The notes beneath the pieces were generated by a model. It saw only the letters and a program-made list of their open reading frames with translations. It had not been told where the DNA came from and did not search any database. This document shows positions 43,643 through 51,251 of a stretch of DNA of 64,000 nt, in pieces; the stretch's first letter is position 1, and each line of letters begins with the position of its first letter. The position numbers and the translations under genes are program-made. Source of the stretch: Aquabacterium sp. CECT 9606 (lineage in GTDB: Bacteria > Pseudomonadota > Gammaproteobacteria > Burkholderiales > Burkholderiaceae_C); the NCBI RefSeq assembly GCF_918741295.1, contig NZ_CAKKNB010000003.1, forward strand, positions 124,001 to 188,000, read 5' to 3'.

Positions 43643-44263
43643 TCAAGCGGCCACGCTCAGGTTGCCGCCTGTGTTCTGCATCGAGGCGGCATTGCTGGCC
43701 GTTTTGGCGTACTCGCCGAGCATCTCCTTGAACTGGTCGAACTCGCCGGCGCTGATCTTCTGGTCGCCATCGGTGTCGACTGCCTTCAGCAGATCCTTGA
43801 TCGCGTTCTTCATCTCACCGGCAGCGCGCTCTTGTTCAGACACGGTGCCATCTTCATTGGTGTCCAGGGGGTCAATGTCGCTGCTGGATGACGAGGTGCT
43901 GCCCGATGGCGGTGGTCCGCCAGCGCCTTGCGGCCCACCCTCGGCATTGCGGGCCTGGGCGAAGGCCATGGTGGAGGAGGGCTCGGGCAGGAGGCTTTTC
44001 ATGCCGGCCTCCATTTCGGACGAATCCAGGCTGCCGTCGCCGTTGCTGTCCATCTTGGTCAGCGCATCGGCCGCCGTGGTGGTGCTGCTGGTGCCGGTGT
44101 GCTTGGCGATGTCGTCGAGCATGCTTTGCAACTCGGTGGCATCCACGCCTCCGCTGCCGTCGCTGTCGACTTTGTTGAACATCTCTTGCTGCCGCGAGGC
44201 GCGAGAGGTGCTCATGGCGGACCAGGCGCTTGCGCTGCTGCTGATCCCGCTGATGCTGCTCAT
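43643..44263 (-). CDS. EF-hand calcium-binding protein
   Basis: A 206-residue Ser/Ala-rich protein with four EF-hand loops: DSDGSGGVDATE, DSNGDGSLDSSE, DTNEDGTVSEQE and DTDGDQKISAGE. The loops have the 1,3,5,7,9,12 ligands needed for calcium, in two pairs at about residues 33-90 and 130-190, separated by a Pro/Gly/Ser-rich linker (GGPQGAGGPPPSGSTSSSSS). No clear Sec signal peptide is seen; the N-terminus MSSISGISSSASAWSAMS is Ser-rich, and secretion by another route is possible. It diverges from the two-component genes. The start at 44263 was chosen because the region upstream is promoter-like. Confidence 0.85.
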   Translation of the reverse strand: MSSISGISSSASAWSAMSTSRASRQQEMFNKVDSDGSGGVDATELQSMLDDIAKHTGTSSTTTAADALTKMDSNGDGSLDSSEMEAGMKSLLPEPSSTMAFAQARNAEGGPQGAGGPPPSGSTSSSSSDIDPLDTNEDGTVSEQERAAGEMKNAIKDLLKAVDTDGDQKISAGEFDQFKEMLGEYAKTASNAASMQNTGGNLSVAA

Positions 44264-44334
44264 GGTGAATCCTTTACTGGAAGGTTGAGGTGATTGGATT
44301 CTTGGGGGCCCATGTCGTTGCAGCATTGCTGCTG

Positions 44335-44352
44335 TGTACCAAGCTTGGTACA
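44335..44352. promoter_or_regulatory. Perfect 18-bp palindrome between EF-hand gene and two-component genes
   Basis: TGTACCAAGCTTGGTACA is its own reverse complement. It lies about midway in the 190-bp divergent region, 72 bp from the EF-hand ATG and 101 bp from the response-regulator ATG. It is likely to bind a dimeric regulator, possibly the adjacent response regulator, though OmpR-type proteins usually prefer direct repeats. Confidence 0.6.
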
Positions 44353-44453
44353 AAACCCGCCCCAAGCCGATGAACAGTGGGGTATTTGCACGCTTGTTGA
44401 AATGCTTTGACAGAGGCGTTGGCCCCTAAAGTGCTTTTTGGGATCCTGCCGCC

Positions 44454-45197
44454 ATGAACCAAACTCAACACATCCTGGTCGTTGACGACGACGAGGGCAT
44501 CACCTCACTGCTGTGCGACTACCTGGCCAACTTTGGCTTCGTGGCGCATTCGGCGGGCGATGGCACGGCCATGCGGCGCCAACTGGACGCCCACCACATC
44601 GATTTGATCGTGCTGGATTTGCAGTTGCCTGGCGCGGATGGCCTCACCCTGGCCAATGAACTGCGCAGCAAGTCACGGATCCCCATCGTGATGTTGACAG
44701 CGCGCGGCAATCCCATCGACCGGGTGATCGGCCTGGAAATGGGCGCCGACGACTACATGAGCAAGCCATTCGAGCCGCGTGAACTGGTGGCCCGCATCCA
44801 CACCGTGCTGCGCCGCGTGAAGGGCGGGCAAGATGAACGTGCCGCCAGCTCTAACGGTGACTTCATCCGCTTTGATGGTTGGGAGTTGCACCGCAGTGAA
44901 CGGCGCTTGACCTCGCCCAAGGGTCTGGTGGTGCCGCTGTCGAATGCCGAGTTCCAGTTGCTGTCCACCTTCTTGAAGACACCCCGGCGCTTGTTCACGC
45001 GTGACCAGTTGATGGCGCAGGCGCGTGGTCGGTCGATGGATTCGGTGGAGCGCAGCATCGATTTGCTGGTCTCGCGCTTGCGGCAAAAGCTGGACGACAA
45101 CCCGCGCGATCCGACCATGATCAAGACCGTGCGTGGCGAGGGCTATGTGTTCAATGTGCAGACGGTGCAGGGGCCGATGTCATGGGCCGCGCACTGA
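44454..45197 (+). CDS. OmpR/PhoB-family response regulator
   Basis: A 247-residue two-domain regulator. The receiver domain has acidic residues D11-D13 (ILVVDDDEG), phosphoacceptor D55 (LIVLDLQLPG), T82 and K104 (DDYMSKPF). The C-terminal winged HTH (about residues 135-235) shows SNAEFQLLSTFLKTPRRLFT, VERSIDLLVSRLRQKL and MIKTVRGEGYVFN. It is paired with the kinase gene, overlapping it by 16 bp. Its target could be the divergent EF-hand gene. Confidence 0.95.
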   Translation: MNQTQHILVVDDDEGITSLLCDYLANFGFVAHSAGDGTAMRRQLDAHHIDLIVLDLQLPGADGLTLANELRSKSRIPIVMLTARGNPIDRVIGLEMGADDYMSKPFEPRELVARIHTVLRRVKGGQDERAASSNGDFIRFDGWELHRSERRLTSPKGLVVPLSNAEFQLLSTFLKTPRRLFTRDQLMAQARGRSMDSVERSIDLLVSRLRQKLDDNPRDPTMIKTVRGEGYVFNVQTVQGPMSWAAH

Positions 45198-46222
45198 GCG
45201 CGGCCAGGCGCCTGATGCCCGCCACCCTGTTTGGCCGGCTGGCCTTGCTGTTGCTGGTGACCGCGCTGATCAGCCATGTGCTGGCCCTGACGATGATGTT
45301 TGAGCTGCGGCCCATGCCGCCCCGTCACCACCCCGGCGACATGGGCGGTCCGCCGCCGATGATGCACCTGGGCTTGCTGCTGGACATCGGTATCCGGCTG
45401 ACCGCTGTGGCCCTGGCAGCCTGGGTGGGCGCCCGCTGGTTGTCACAACCCATCAAGCGTCTGGCCCATGCCGCGCTGGAGCTGGGCCACGACATTGGGC
45501 GGCCACCCTTGCAGATGCAGGGGCCCAAGGAGTGTCGCGATGCCACCTTGGTGTTCAACCAGATGCAGGCGCAGATCCAGCAACAGCTGAGCGACCGCGA
45601 CCGTTTCGTGGCTGCGGTTTCGCATGATCTGCGCACGCCGTTGACCCGTTTGCGTTTGCGCGCCGAGGGCATCGACCACCCCGAGCAGCGGCGCAAATTT
45701 CAGCAAGACATTGTCGAGATGGACGAGATGATCCGCGCCACGCTGGATTACTTGCGCGGCTGCGCCGACCCGGAAGCCCGGGTGTTGCTGGACATCAACG
45801 CCCTGGTGGACAGCATCCGCGAAGACCACGCGGATTGCGGCCATGCAGTGACCGTGGTGGGCACGGCGCTGCCTTTGATGGCCCAGGCTTCCGCCTTGCG
45901 CCGCTGCGTGGTCAACCTCGTGGAAAACGCCATCCGCTATGGCGAAAGTGCCCAGATCAGGCTGATCGATGCCCCCGACAGCTTGCGCATTGAGGTGCAC
46001 GACCGGGGGGCCGGTTTGCCAGAGGCCGAGCTGAACAAGGTGATGGCCCCGTTCTACCGGGTTGAAGGCTCGCGCAACCGCCAGCATGGGGGCGTGGGCC
46101 TGGGCTTGTCGACCGCGCACGACATCGCGCGGCACCACCAAGGCCAGTTGCAGCTCATCAATGCCGCGGCGGGCGGGCTGGTGGCCCGTTTGAGCTTGCC
46201 TCGGCTCCCCTTGCCCCGCTGA
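45182..46222 (+). CDS. Sensor histidine kinase with His/Met-rich periplasmic loop
   Basis: A 346-residue membrane kinase. Two membrane helices (about residues 18-38 and 63-85) flank a very short periplasmic loop of about 20 residues, ELRPMPPRHHPGDMGGPPPM then MH, rich in His, Met and Pro. Then come a HAMP segment, the H-box with H148 (FVAAVSHDLRTPLTRLR), and the ATPase with N (LVENAIRYG), G1 (DRGAGLPEAE), F and G2 (GGVGLGLSTAHDIARHH). The loop composition suggests metal-ion sensing (copper, silver or nickel), inferred only. The overlap with the response-regulator gene makes the pair firm. Confidence 0.93.
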   Translation: MGRALSAARRLMPATLFGRLALLLLVTALISHVLALTMMFELRPMPPRHHPGDMGGPPPMMHLGLLLDIGIRLTAVALAAWVGARWLSQPIKRLAHAALELGHDIGRPPLQMQGPKECRDATLVFNQMQAQIQQQLSDRDRFVAAVSHDLRTPLTRLRLRAEGIDHPEQRRKFQQDIVEMDEMIRATLDYLRGCADPEARVLLDINALVDSIREDHADCGHAVTVVGTALPLMAQASALRRCVVNLVENAIRYGESAQIRLIDAPDSLRIEVHDRGAGLPEAELNKVMAPFYRVEGSRNRQHGGVGLGLSTAHDIARHHQGQLQLINAAAGGLVARLSLPRLPLPR

Positions 46223-46274
46223 GCGGCCTCGCCAGGCGCGTACACTTCGCGCCTGCGACTTGATAGGCGACCAG

Positions 46275-47042
46275 ATGCTTTATTCCGTGCGAATGTTGTT
46301 GATGTTTGTGCACTTTTTGGTGTCGGGCGTTTTGGGCATGCTGATCGGACTGTGTCGACCGTTCAACCCCGACAACAGCCGCCTCTGCGCGCGCATCTAC
46401 TCTGTGCCGGCATTGCGGATCCTGGGCTTGAAGCTCGAAATGGACGCGCAAGGGTTGATGCAGCACCAGCGCTCATGCGTGATCGTGGCCAACCACCAGT
46501 CCAACTACGACCTGTTCGTGCTGGGCAGCCTGGTGCCTGAGCGCACCGTGACCATCGGCAAGAAGAGCCTGAAGTGGGTGCCGCTCTTTGGCCAGATCTA
46601 CTGGCTGGCGGGCAATGTGTTGATCAACCGTGCCAATGCCGAGCAGGCCAAGCAGGCCATGCTGACCACCACGGACACCCTGCAACACAAAGACACTTCG
46701 ATCTGGGTGTTTGCCGAGGGCACGCGCAACCTGGGCAAGGGCTTGTTGCCGTTCAAGAAGGGCGCGTTTCAAATGGCCATCAACGCGGGCGTGCCGATCA
46801 TCCCCCTGTGCACCAGCAACTACAAGAACCACATGCACCTGAACCGTTGGCGCAGTGGCACGGTGAAGGTGCGCTCGCTGGCGCCCATTCCCACCGCCGG
46901 GCTGAGTCTGGACGACATGCCTGCACTGATTGAACGGTGCCGGCTGCAGATGCAAGAATGCATTCAGAGCATGGACCGCGAGATCGCGGCCGCTGATGAT
47001 GAGAATTTGAAAGCAAGAGGCGGAGTGCGCGGCCAACATTGA
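46275..47042 (+). CDS. plsC: 1-acyl-sn-glycerol-3-phosphate acyltransferase
   Basis: A 255-residue inner-membrane enzyme that makes phosphatidic acid. One hydrophobic helix at residues 5-30 precedes the catalytic domain. Block 1 is VIVANHQSNYDLFVL (H-x4-D), and block III is VFAEGTRNLGKGLLPFKKGA, with block IV VPIIPLCTSNY. The length and motif order are standard for PlsC. The start at 46275 was preferred to an upstream TTG. It follows the kinase gene by 52 bp with no known link. Confidence 0.92.
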   Translation: MLYSVRMLLMFVHFLVSGVLGMLIGLCRPFNPDNSRLCARIYSVPALRILGLKLEMDAQGLMQHQRSCVIVANHQSNYDLFVLGSLVPERTVTIGKKSLKWVPLFGQIYWLAGNVLINRANAEQAKQAMLTTTDTLQHKDTSIWVFAEGTRNLGKGLLPFKKGAFQMAINAGVPIIPLCTSNYKNHMHLNRWRSGTVKVRSLAPIPTAGLSLDDMPALIERCRLQMQECIQSMDREIAAADDENLKARGGVRGQH

Positions 47043-47084
47043 GCGCGAATACTGAGGCCTTCTGACCAACGATGGAGTGTTGTC

Positions 47085-48128
47085 ATGGAGGATGAAGCGC
47101 GTTGGGCCGCGGTGCTGGCCAAAAACAAGCAACTGGATGGCGAGTTCGTGTTCGCGGTCAAGACGACCGGCATTTACTGCCGGCCCTCGTGTCCCGCCAA
47201 GCCCGCCAAGCGGCAGAACGTCGAGTTTTTTGACACCACGGTGCTGGCTGCTGGCGCCGGCTATCGGGCCTGCAAACGCTGCAAGCCCGATGGGCCGTCG
47301 CAAGAGTGCACACGGCACGATCTGGTGCTGCAGGCATGCCAAGCCATCGAGCAAAGCGAGTCTGGCTTGTTGCTCGACGACCTTGCCGCCATGGTGGGCC
47401 TGAGCCCGCACCATTTTCACCGCATCTTCAAGGCTGGCACCGGGCTGACGCCCAAGCAGTACCACAAGGCGGTGCAGGCCAGGCGCGTCACCTTGGCCTT
47501 GCAGGGCGCCTCTTCGGTGACCGAGGCCCTGTACGACGCTGGCTTCAGCTCGTCCGGGCGGTTTTACGAAGATGCCAGCTCAAACCTGGGCATGTCACCC
47601 AGCAGCTTTCGGCAAGGCGGTGCGGGCGAGCAGATTCGCCACACGATCGAGCCTTGCTCGCTGGGGATGCTGCTGGTGGCCGCAACGCCGCGTGGCGTCT
47701 GCGCAATCGAGTTTGCTGATAGCCGGGACGTGTTGCTGGCGCGTTTGCAGGCCCGTTTTTCAAAGGCCGTGCTGCAAGCAGGGGACGATCAGTTCAAGCA
47801 ATGGGTCGCCCAGATACTGCGCTACCTTGACCAGCCTACCGGCGCGCTGGATTTGCCGCTGGATGTGCAGGGCACGGTGTTTCAGCGGCGTGTGTGGAAG
47901 GCGCTGCAAGAGATTCCCACCGGGCAGACCTTGAGCTACACCGAACTGGCGCAACGGTTGGGCCAGCCAACGGCAGTGCGGGCGGTGGCCTCGGCCTGTG
48001 CCAACAACCAGATCGCCGTGGCCATCCCTTGCCACCGTGTCGTGCGAGCGGGAGGCGCCCTGGCGGGCTTTCGCTGGGGCCTGGAGCGCAAGGCCGAGTT
48101 GTTGCGCCGTGAAGGTGGCGACTCCTGA
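47085..48128 (+). CDS. ada: Ada: methyltransferase and transcriptional activator of alkylation repair
   Basis: A 347-residue three-part protein. Residues 1-80 carry the N-terminal phosphotriester domain with zinc-ligand cysteines C32, C36, C63 and C66 (GIYCRPSCPAKPAKRQNVEF and YRACKRC); C32 is the methyl acceptor. An AraC-type HTH follows at about 80-180 (AAMVGLSPHHFHRIFKAGTG). The C-terminal O6-methylguanine domain holds the PCHRV box with C316. Methylation of C32 turns it into an activator. It is the first of a tight three-gene run with the 2OG oxygenase and alkA. No clear Ada box is seen in its 42-bp upstream gap; a weak candidate is inside plsC at 47004-47017. Confidence 0.95.
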   Translation: MEDEARWAAVLAKNKQLDGEFVFAVKTTGIYCRPSCPAKPAKRQNVEFFDTTVLAAGAGYRACKRCKPDGPSQECTRHDLVLQACQAIEQSESGLLLDDLAAMVGLSPHHFHRIFKAGTGLTPKQYHKAVQARRVTLALQGASSVTEALYDAGFSSSGRFYEDASSNLGMSPSSFRQGGAGEQIRHTIEPCSLGMLLVAATPRGVCAIEFADSRDVLLARLQARFSKAVLQAGDDQFKQWVAQILRYLDQPTGALDLPLDVQGTVFQRRVWKALQEIPTGQTLSYTELAQRLGQPTAVRAVASACANNQIAVAIPCHRVVRAGGALAGFRWGLERKAELLRREGGDS

Positions 48129-48841
48129 TGAGTGCCGAGCTGCATGAACGCGTGGCCGCGCTGGACTGGGAGTGCATCCACATGGCGCTTGACCAGCGCG
48201 GCTTTGCCATCACGGGCCCGCTGCTGACTGCCGCCGAGTGTGGTGCGTTGGCGGGCTGCTATGACGACGAAGCCTTGTTCCGCAGCCGCGTGGTCATGGG
48301 CCGCCATGGATTTGGTCGTGGTGAGTACAAGTACTTTGATTACCCTCTGCCCGAGGTGATCGCCACCCTGCGAGAAGGCTTCTACCCGCGCTTGGTGCAC
48401 GTGGCCAATCATTGGAATGAGCTGATGGGCGTGCCCGCTCGGTATCCCAAGGATTTGCCATCCATGCTGGCGCGTTGTCATGCCGCAGGCCAAATCCGGC
48501 CCACGCCTTTGTTGTTGAAGTACGAAGCCGGCGACTACAACTGCCTGCACCAGGATCTGTATGGCGAGCATGTGTTCCCATTGCAAGTGGCCTTGTTGCT
48601 GTCGCGGCCCGGCCATGACTTCGCGGGGGGCGAGTTTGTGCTGGTGGAGCAGCGCCCCCGGATGCAAAGCCGGCCGCAGGTGGTGCCGCTGGCGCAGGGC
48701 GAGGGTGTCATCTTTGCCGTGCACCACCGACCGGTGCAAGGCACGCGTGGCAGCTACCGTGTCAACCTGCGGCATGGTGTGAGTGAGCTGACGTGGGGCC
48801 GGCGCTTCACCACCGGGGTGATCTTCCATGACGCGGCTTGA
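48128..48841 (+). CDS. 2OG-Fe(II) oxygenase of the ada operon
   Basis: A 237-residue non-haem oxygenase. The iron ligands are probably the His and Asp of NCLHQDLYGE and the His of VHHRPVQGTRGSYRVNLRHG, with the Arg in SYRVNLRHG binding 2-oxoglutarate. It is not AlkB by motif context (AlkB is at 49707); it resembles prolyl-4-hydroxylase-like proteins that are often linked to ada in proteobacteria. It starts on the last base of ada (TGATG) and overlaps alkA by 14 bp. A role in alkylation damage is inferred from the operon only. Confidence 0.82.
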   Translation: MSAELHERVAALDWECIHMALDQRGFAITGPLLTAAECGALAGCYDDEALFRSRVVMGRHGFGRGEYKYFDYPLPEVIATLREGFYPRLVHVANHWNELMGVPARYPKDLPSMLARCHAAGQIRPTPLLLKYEAGDYNCLHQDLYGEHVFPLQVALLLSRPGHDFAGGEFVLVEQRPRMQSRPQVVPLAQGEGVIFAVHHRPVQGTRGSYRVNLRHGVSELTWGRRFTTGVIFHDAA

Positions 48842-49730
48842 GTGCATGGTCCCTTTGCCGGCCAACTACCGGCATGCCGATGTGCTGGCTTTTCATGGGC
48901 GCGATGCGCAGTCCACAGCTGAGCTCGTGCAGGGCCAGTGTTTGCGCAAAGGCCTCATGCTGCGGGGCTGCCCCGCCGTGGTCGAGATCGTGCTGGAGCA
49001 AGCCGAGGCCCGATGCACCTTGTGGGTGGACGGCCCCGCGTCTGCCGCAGCAATGGCCGAGTTTGAAGGCCTGTCCAGACGGCTGCTGGGACTTCACATG
49101 GACGTGGATGCTTTCGAGGCCCTGCATGGTGAACACCCTGAGCTGGGCGCACTGGTTTTGGCGCAAAGCGGTTTGCGCGTGCCCATGGCCGCCACGCCAT
49201 TTGAGGCCTTGACCTGGGCCGTGACCGGGCAGCAGATCAATGTGGGCGTGGCCTCTCAGCTGCGTCGCCGCCTGATCTTGCTGGGTGGCCGGCAGCATTC
49301 AAGCGGCTTGTGGTGCCATCCGGATGCGGCGGGCGTGGCCGCCCTCGCCGAGACGGCATTGCGCGAGGCCAAGTTCTCGATCGCCAAGACGCAGACCATT
49401 TTGACGATCAGCCGGATGGTCAGCGAGGGGCGGCTGACCTTGGATGACTGGATGGCCATGCCGCTGGCCGTGCCCGCCATGGAGGCAGCGCTCTTGTCCA
49501 TCAGGGGCGTGGGCCCCTGGACAGTCAATTACACCTTGCTGCGGGGCTTTGGCCATGCGGACGGATCACTGCATGGTGACGTGGCGGTGCGCAACGCCTT
49601 GCAGCGCGTATTGGGGCAGAGCGACAAATTGACTGCCGCGCAGACCGAGGCTTGGCTCAAGCCATTCGCGCCTTGGCGCTCTTTGGTGGCGGCGCACTTG
49701 TGGGCGTCACTTCGCTTTGCGGAAGGTTAG
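48828..49730 (+). CDS. alkA: DNA-3-methyladenine glycosylase II (AlkA-type)
   Basis: A 300-residue base-excision glycosylase. The HhH-GPD core runs from about residue 125: TPFEALTWAVTGQQINVGVA, then the hairpin LLSIRGVGPWTVNYTLLRGF and the catalytic Asp in GSLHGDVAVRNALQRVLG. The N-terminal 110 residues form the AlkA-type beta domain. It removes 3-methyladenine and related bases from DNA. It overlaps the preceding oxygenase gene by 14 bp and converges with alkB by 24 bp. Confidence 0.92.
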   Translation: MTRLECMVPLPANYRHADVLAFHGRDAQSTAELVQGQCLRKGLMLRGCPAVVEIVLEQAEARCTLWVDGPASAAAMAEFEGLSRRLLGLHMDVDAFEALHGEHPELGALVLAQSGLRVPMAATPFEALTWAVTGQQINVGVASQLRRRLILLGGRQHSSGLWCHPDAAGVAALAETALREAKFSIAKTQTILTISRMVSEGRLTLDDWMAMPLAVPAMEAALLSIRGVGPWTVNYTLLRGFGHADGSLHGDVAVRNALQRVLGQSDKLTAAQTEAWLKPFAPWRSLVAAHLWASLRFAEG

Positions 49731-50345
49731 GTTGTGGCGGATGTCAGGCCCGCCGGATGTGGGCTTGAGCGCCTTCACGCCATGAAAGCGCAGGCGTGAG
49801 GGGCCGCCCCACACCAGAACGTCGCCATCATGAAGAGGCAGGGTGCGCAAAGGCTCCGAGCGCTTGAGACCGCCCAACTGGAAGTTCGCCGTGGCGCCAA
49901 TGGACACCGACACGATCGGCTGATCCATGTCTTGCTCGTCCCTGTCCTGGTGGGCACCCAATGCGGCACCGCTGCCGTAGCGGTTGATGAGGCAGGCATC
50001 GGGCTCGAAGTGGTCAAACCCGGCGGCAGTGGCGGCTTTTTGGGCCAGGGCCATGAAGCTGTCTGGCATGGCGGGCCAAGGGCGCTGGGTCAGCGGGTCG
50101 GTCGGGCTGTACTGGTAGCCGGCGCTGGAGGAGGTCCAGCCCCAAGGGCCGCAGTTGGTCATGGCCACCGACATGCGCTTGCCGCCACCCACTTGCATGT
50201 GCCTGAAAGCCGCCTGCGCCGCGACCAGCTCGATTTGCGCCAACAGGGGTGCGGTGTCGTCGATGAACGCGGTCAGCAGGAAGAACCCCTCAACCAGCTG
50301 GATGCAGGGAGACTGGGGTTCAAACAGGGATGATGGCGGCCTCAT
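49707..50345 (-). CDS. alkB: DNA oxidative demethylase AlkB
   Basis: A 212-residue 2OG-Fe(II) oxygenase that repairs 1-methyladenine and 3-methylcytosine. The motifs match AlkB closely: TNCGPWGWTSSSAGYQYSPT with the DNA-recognition loop, the iron HxD in LGAHQDRDEQDMDQPIVSVS, and the C-terminal RHNLTFRKAK with the second His and the Arg for 2OG. Its position, tail to tail with the ada-alkA run, puts all four alkylation-repair genes together although on opposite strands. It could be activated by Ada in trans; no box was found upstream. Confidence 0.96.
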   Translation of the reverse strand: MRPPSSLFEPQSPCIQLVEGFFLLTAFIDDTAPLLAQIELVAAQAAFRHMQVGGGKRMSVAMTNCGPWGWTSSSAGYQYSPTDPLTQRPWPAMPDSFMALAQKAATAAGFDHFEPDACLINRYGSGAALGAHQDRDEQDMDQPIVSVSIGATANFQLGGLKRSEPLRTLPLHDGDVLVWGGPSRLRFHGVKALKPTSGGPDIRHNLTFRKAK

Positions 50346-50375
50346 GACCGCCCAGTTTACGGCGGGCTTGGCCTG

Positions 50376-50648
50376 TCACTGAAAGCCGTCAAGCGGCATG
50401 TTTTCAGTGCGGCGCTCTTTGCGCTTTTCCCACTCGTCTCGAACGCTGGGGGCCGATGGTGCGGGCGTGTCGTCCTGAGACCGGTAGCGCCACAAGGTGG
50501 TCAGTACCGACGCCGCCAACAGCAAAACCGCACTGCACATGCTGGGGCCGCTGAACCCGAAAATGGGAATCAAAGCCGCGCCGGTCAAGGCGTAGATGAA
50601 GGGCAGGAGTTTGTAAAGCGACTCAGGGATCCACATGTTCGTTGCCAC
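50376..50648 (-). CDS. Small two-helix membrane protein, unknown function
   Basis: A 90-residue protein with two hydrophobic segments (about residues 13-31 LLPFIYALTGAALIPIFGF and 38-55 SAVLLLAASVLTTLWRY) and a charged C-terminal tail RDEWEKRKERRTENMPL. The family is not recognised. It lies 31 bp before alkB in the same direction, so co-transcription is possible, but it also has its own upstream region of 116 bp. Small proteins of this shape often sit in membrane complexes. Confidence 0.65.
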   Translation of the reverse strand: MATNMWIPESLYKLLPFIYALTGAALIPIFGFSGPSMCSAVLLLAASVLTTLWRYRSQDDTPAPSAPSVRDEWEKRKERRTENMPLDGFQ

Positions 50649-50764
50649 GACTGGCTCATTGGTAACAATGTGTTGAGTCTCTCAGAATCGCTTGCCCACG
50701 GGTGTTGCGGGACCCCCTCATGCAAAGGGCTGGCGGCGATTTCCCAGAAATTAACGTGGGAAAG

Positions 50765-51229
50765 TCACGCTCCAGCAGGGTTCAGGCGCCGGCGCAAATC
50801 GCTCAAGGTGGTGCGCAAGGACATCAACTCCTGATTCGTCATGTCCACTTGGCAGCCCACGGCTTGCGGGATTGATTGAGCCTGGTTTTTCAAAGCAAGG
50901 CCTGAGGCGGTCAAGGTCACGCGAACGCGGCGCTCGTCTTGCTGATCGCGCTGGCGTTGCACCAGGCCCGCGGCTTCCAGGCGTTTGAGCAACGGTGTCA
51001 GGGTGCCTGAATCCAGCTGCAGGCGTTTGCCCAAGTCATTGACGGTGAGGTCGGCGTGCTCCCACAACACCATCATCACCAGGTACTGCGGGTAGGTCAG
51101 GCCCAGGGGTGCCAGCAGTGGTTTGTAGAGCTTGGTCATGGCCAGCGATGCCGAGTACAAGGCGAAGCAAAGCTGGCGATCCAGGCTCAACAGGTCGTCG
51201 GACGGGTTGGTGGGAAGGGCATCAGGCAT
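50765..51229 (-). CDS. ohrR: MarR-family organic-hydroperoxide sensor OhrR
   Basis: A 154-residue MarR repressor with the OhrR signature: [20 protein letters not shown] places the reactive C21 in the same setting as Cys22 of Xanthomonas OhrR and Cys15 of Bacillus OhrR, and [12 protein letters not shown] and [20 protein letters not shown] match the wHTH. C21 oxidation releases it from DNA. ohr is not next to it but at 18606, with an operator-like palindrome. Its own upstream gap of 22 bp to yheS has no such palindrome, so autoregulation is not evident. Confidence 0.88.
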   Translation of the reverse strand: MPDALPTNPSDDLLSLDRQLCFALYSASLAMTKLYKPLLAPLGLTYPQYLVMMVLWEHADLTVNDLGKRLQLDSGTLTPLLKRLEAAGLVQRQRDQQDERRVRVTLTASGLALKNQAQSIPQAVGCQVDMTNQELMSLRTTLSDLRRRLNPAGA

Positions 51230-51251
51230 GACGCTATGTTAGCGAGCCCGC

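Noticed and set aside
47004..47017. Ada-box-like AATTTGAAAGCAAG inside the end of plsC
   Set aside because: It only partly matches the known Ada box and no -35/-10 follows at the right distance; mentioned only as a weak candidate.
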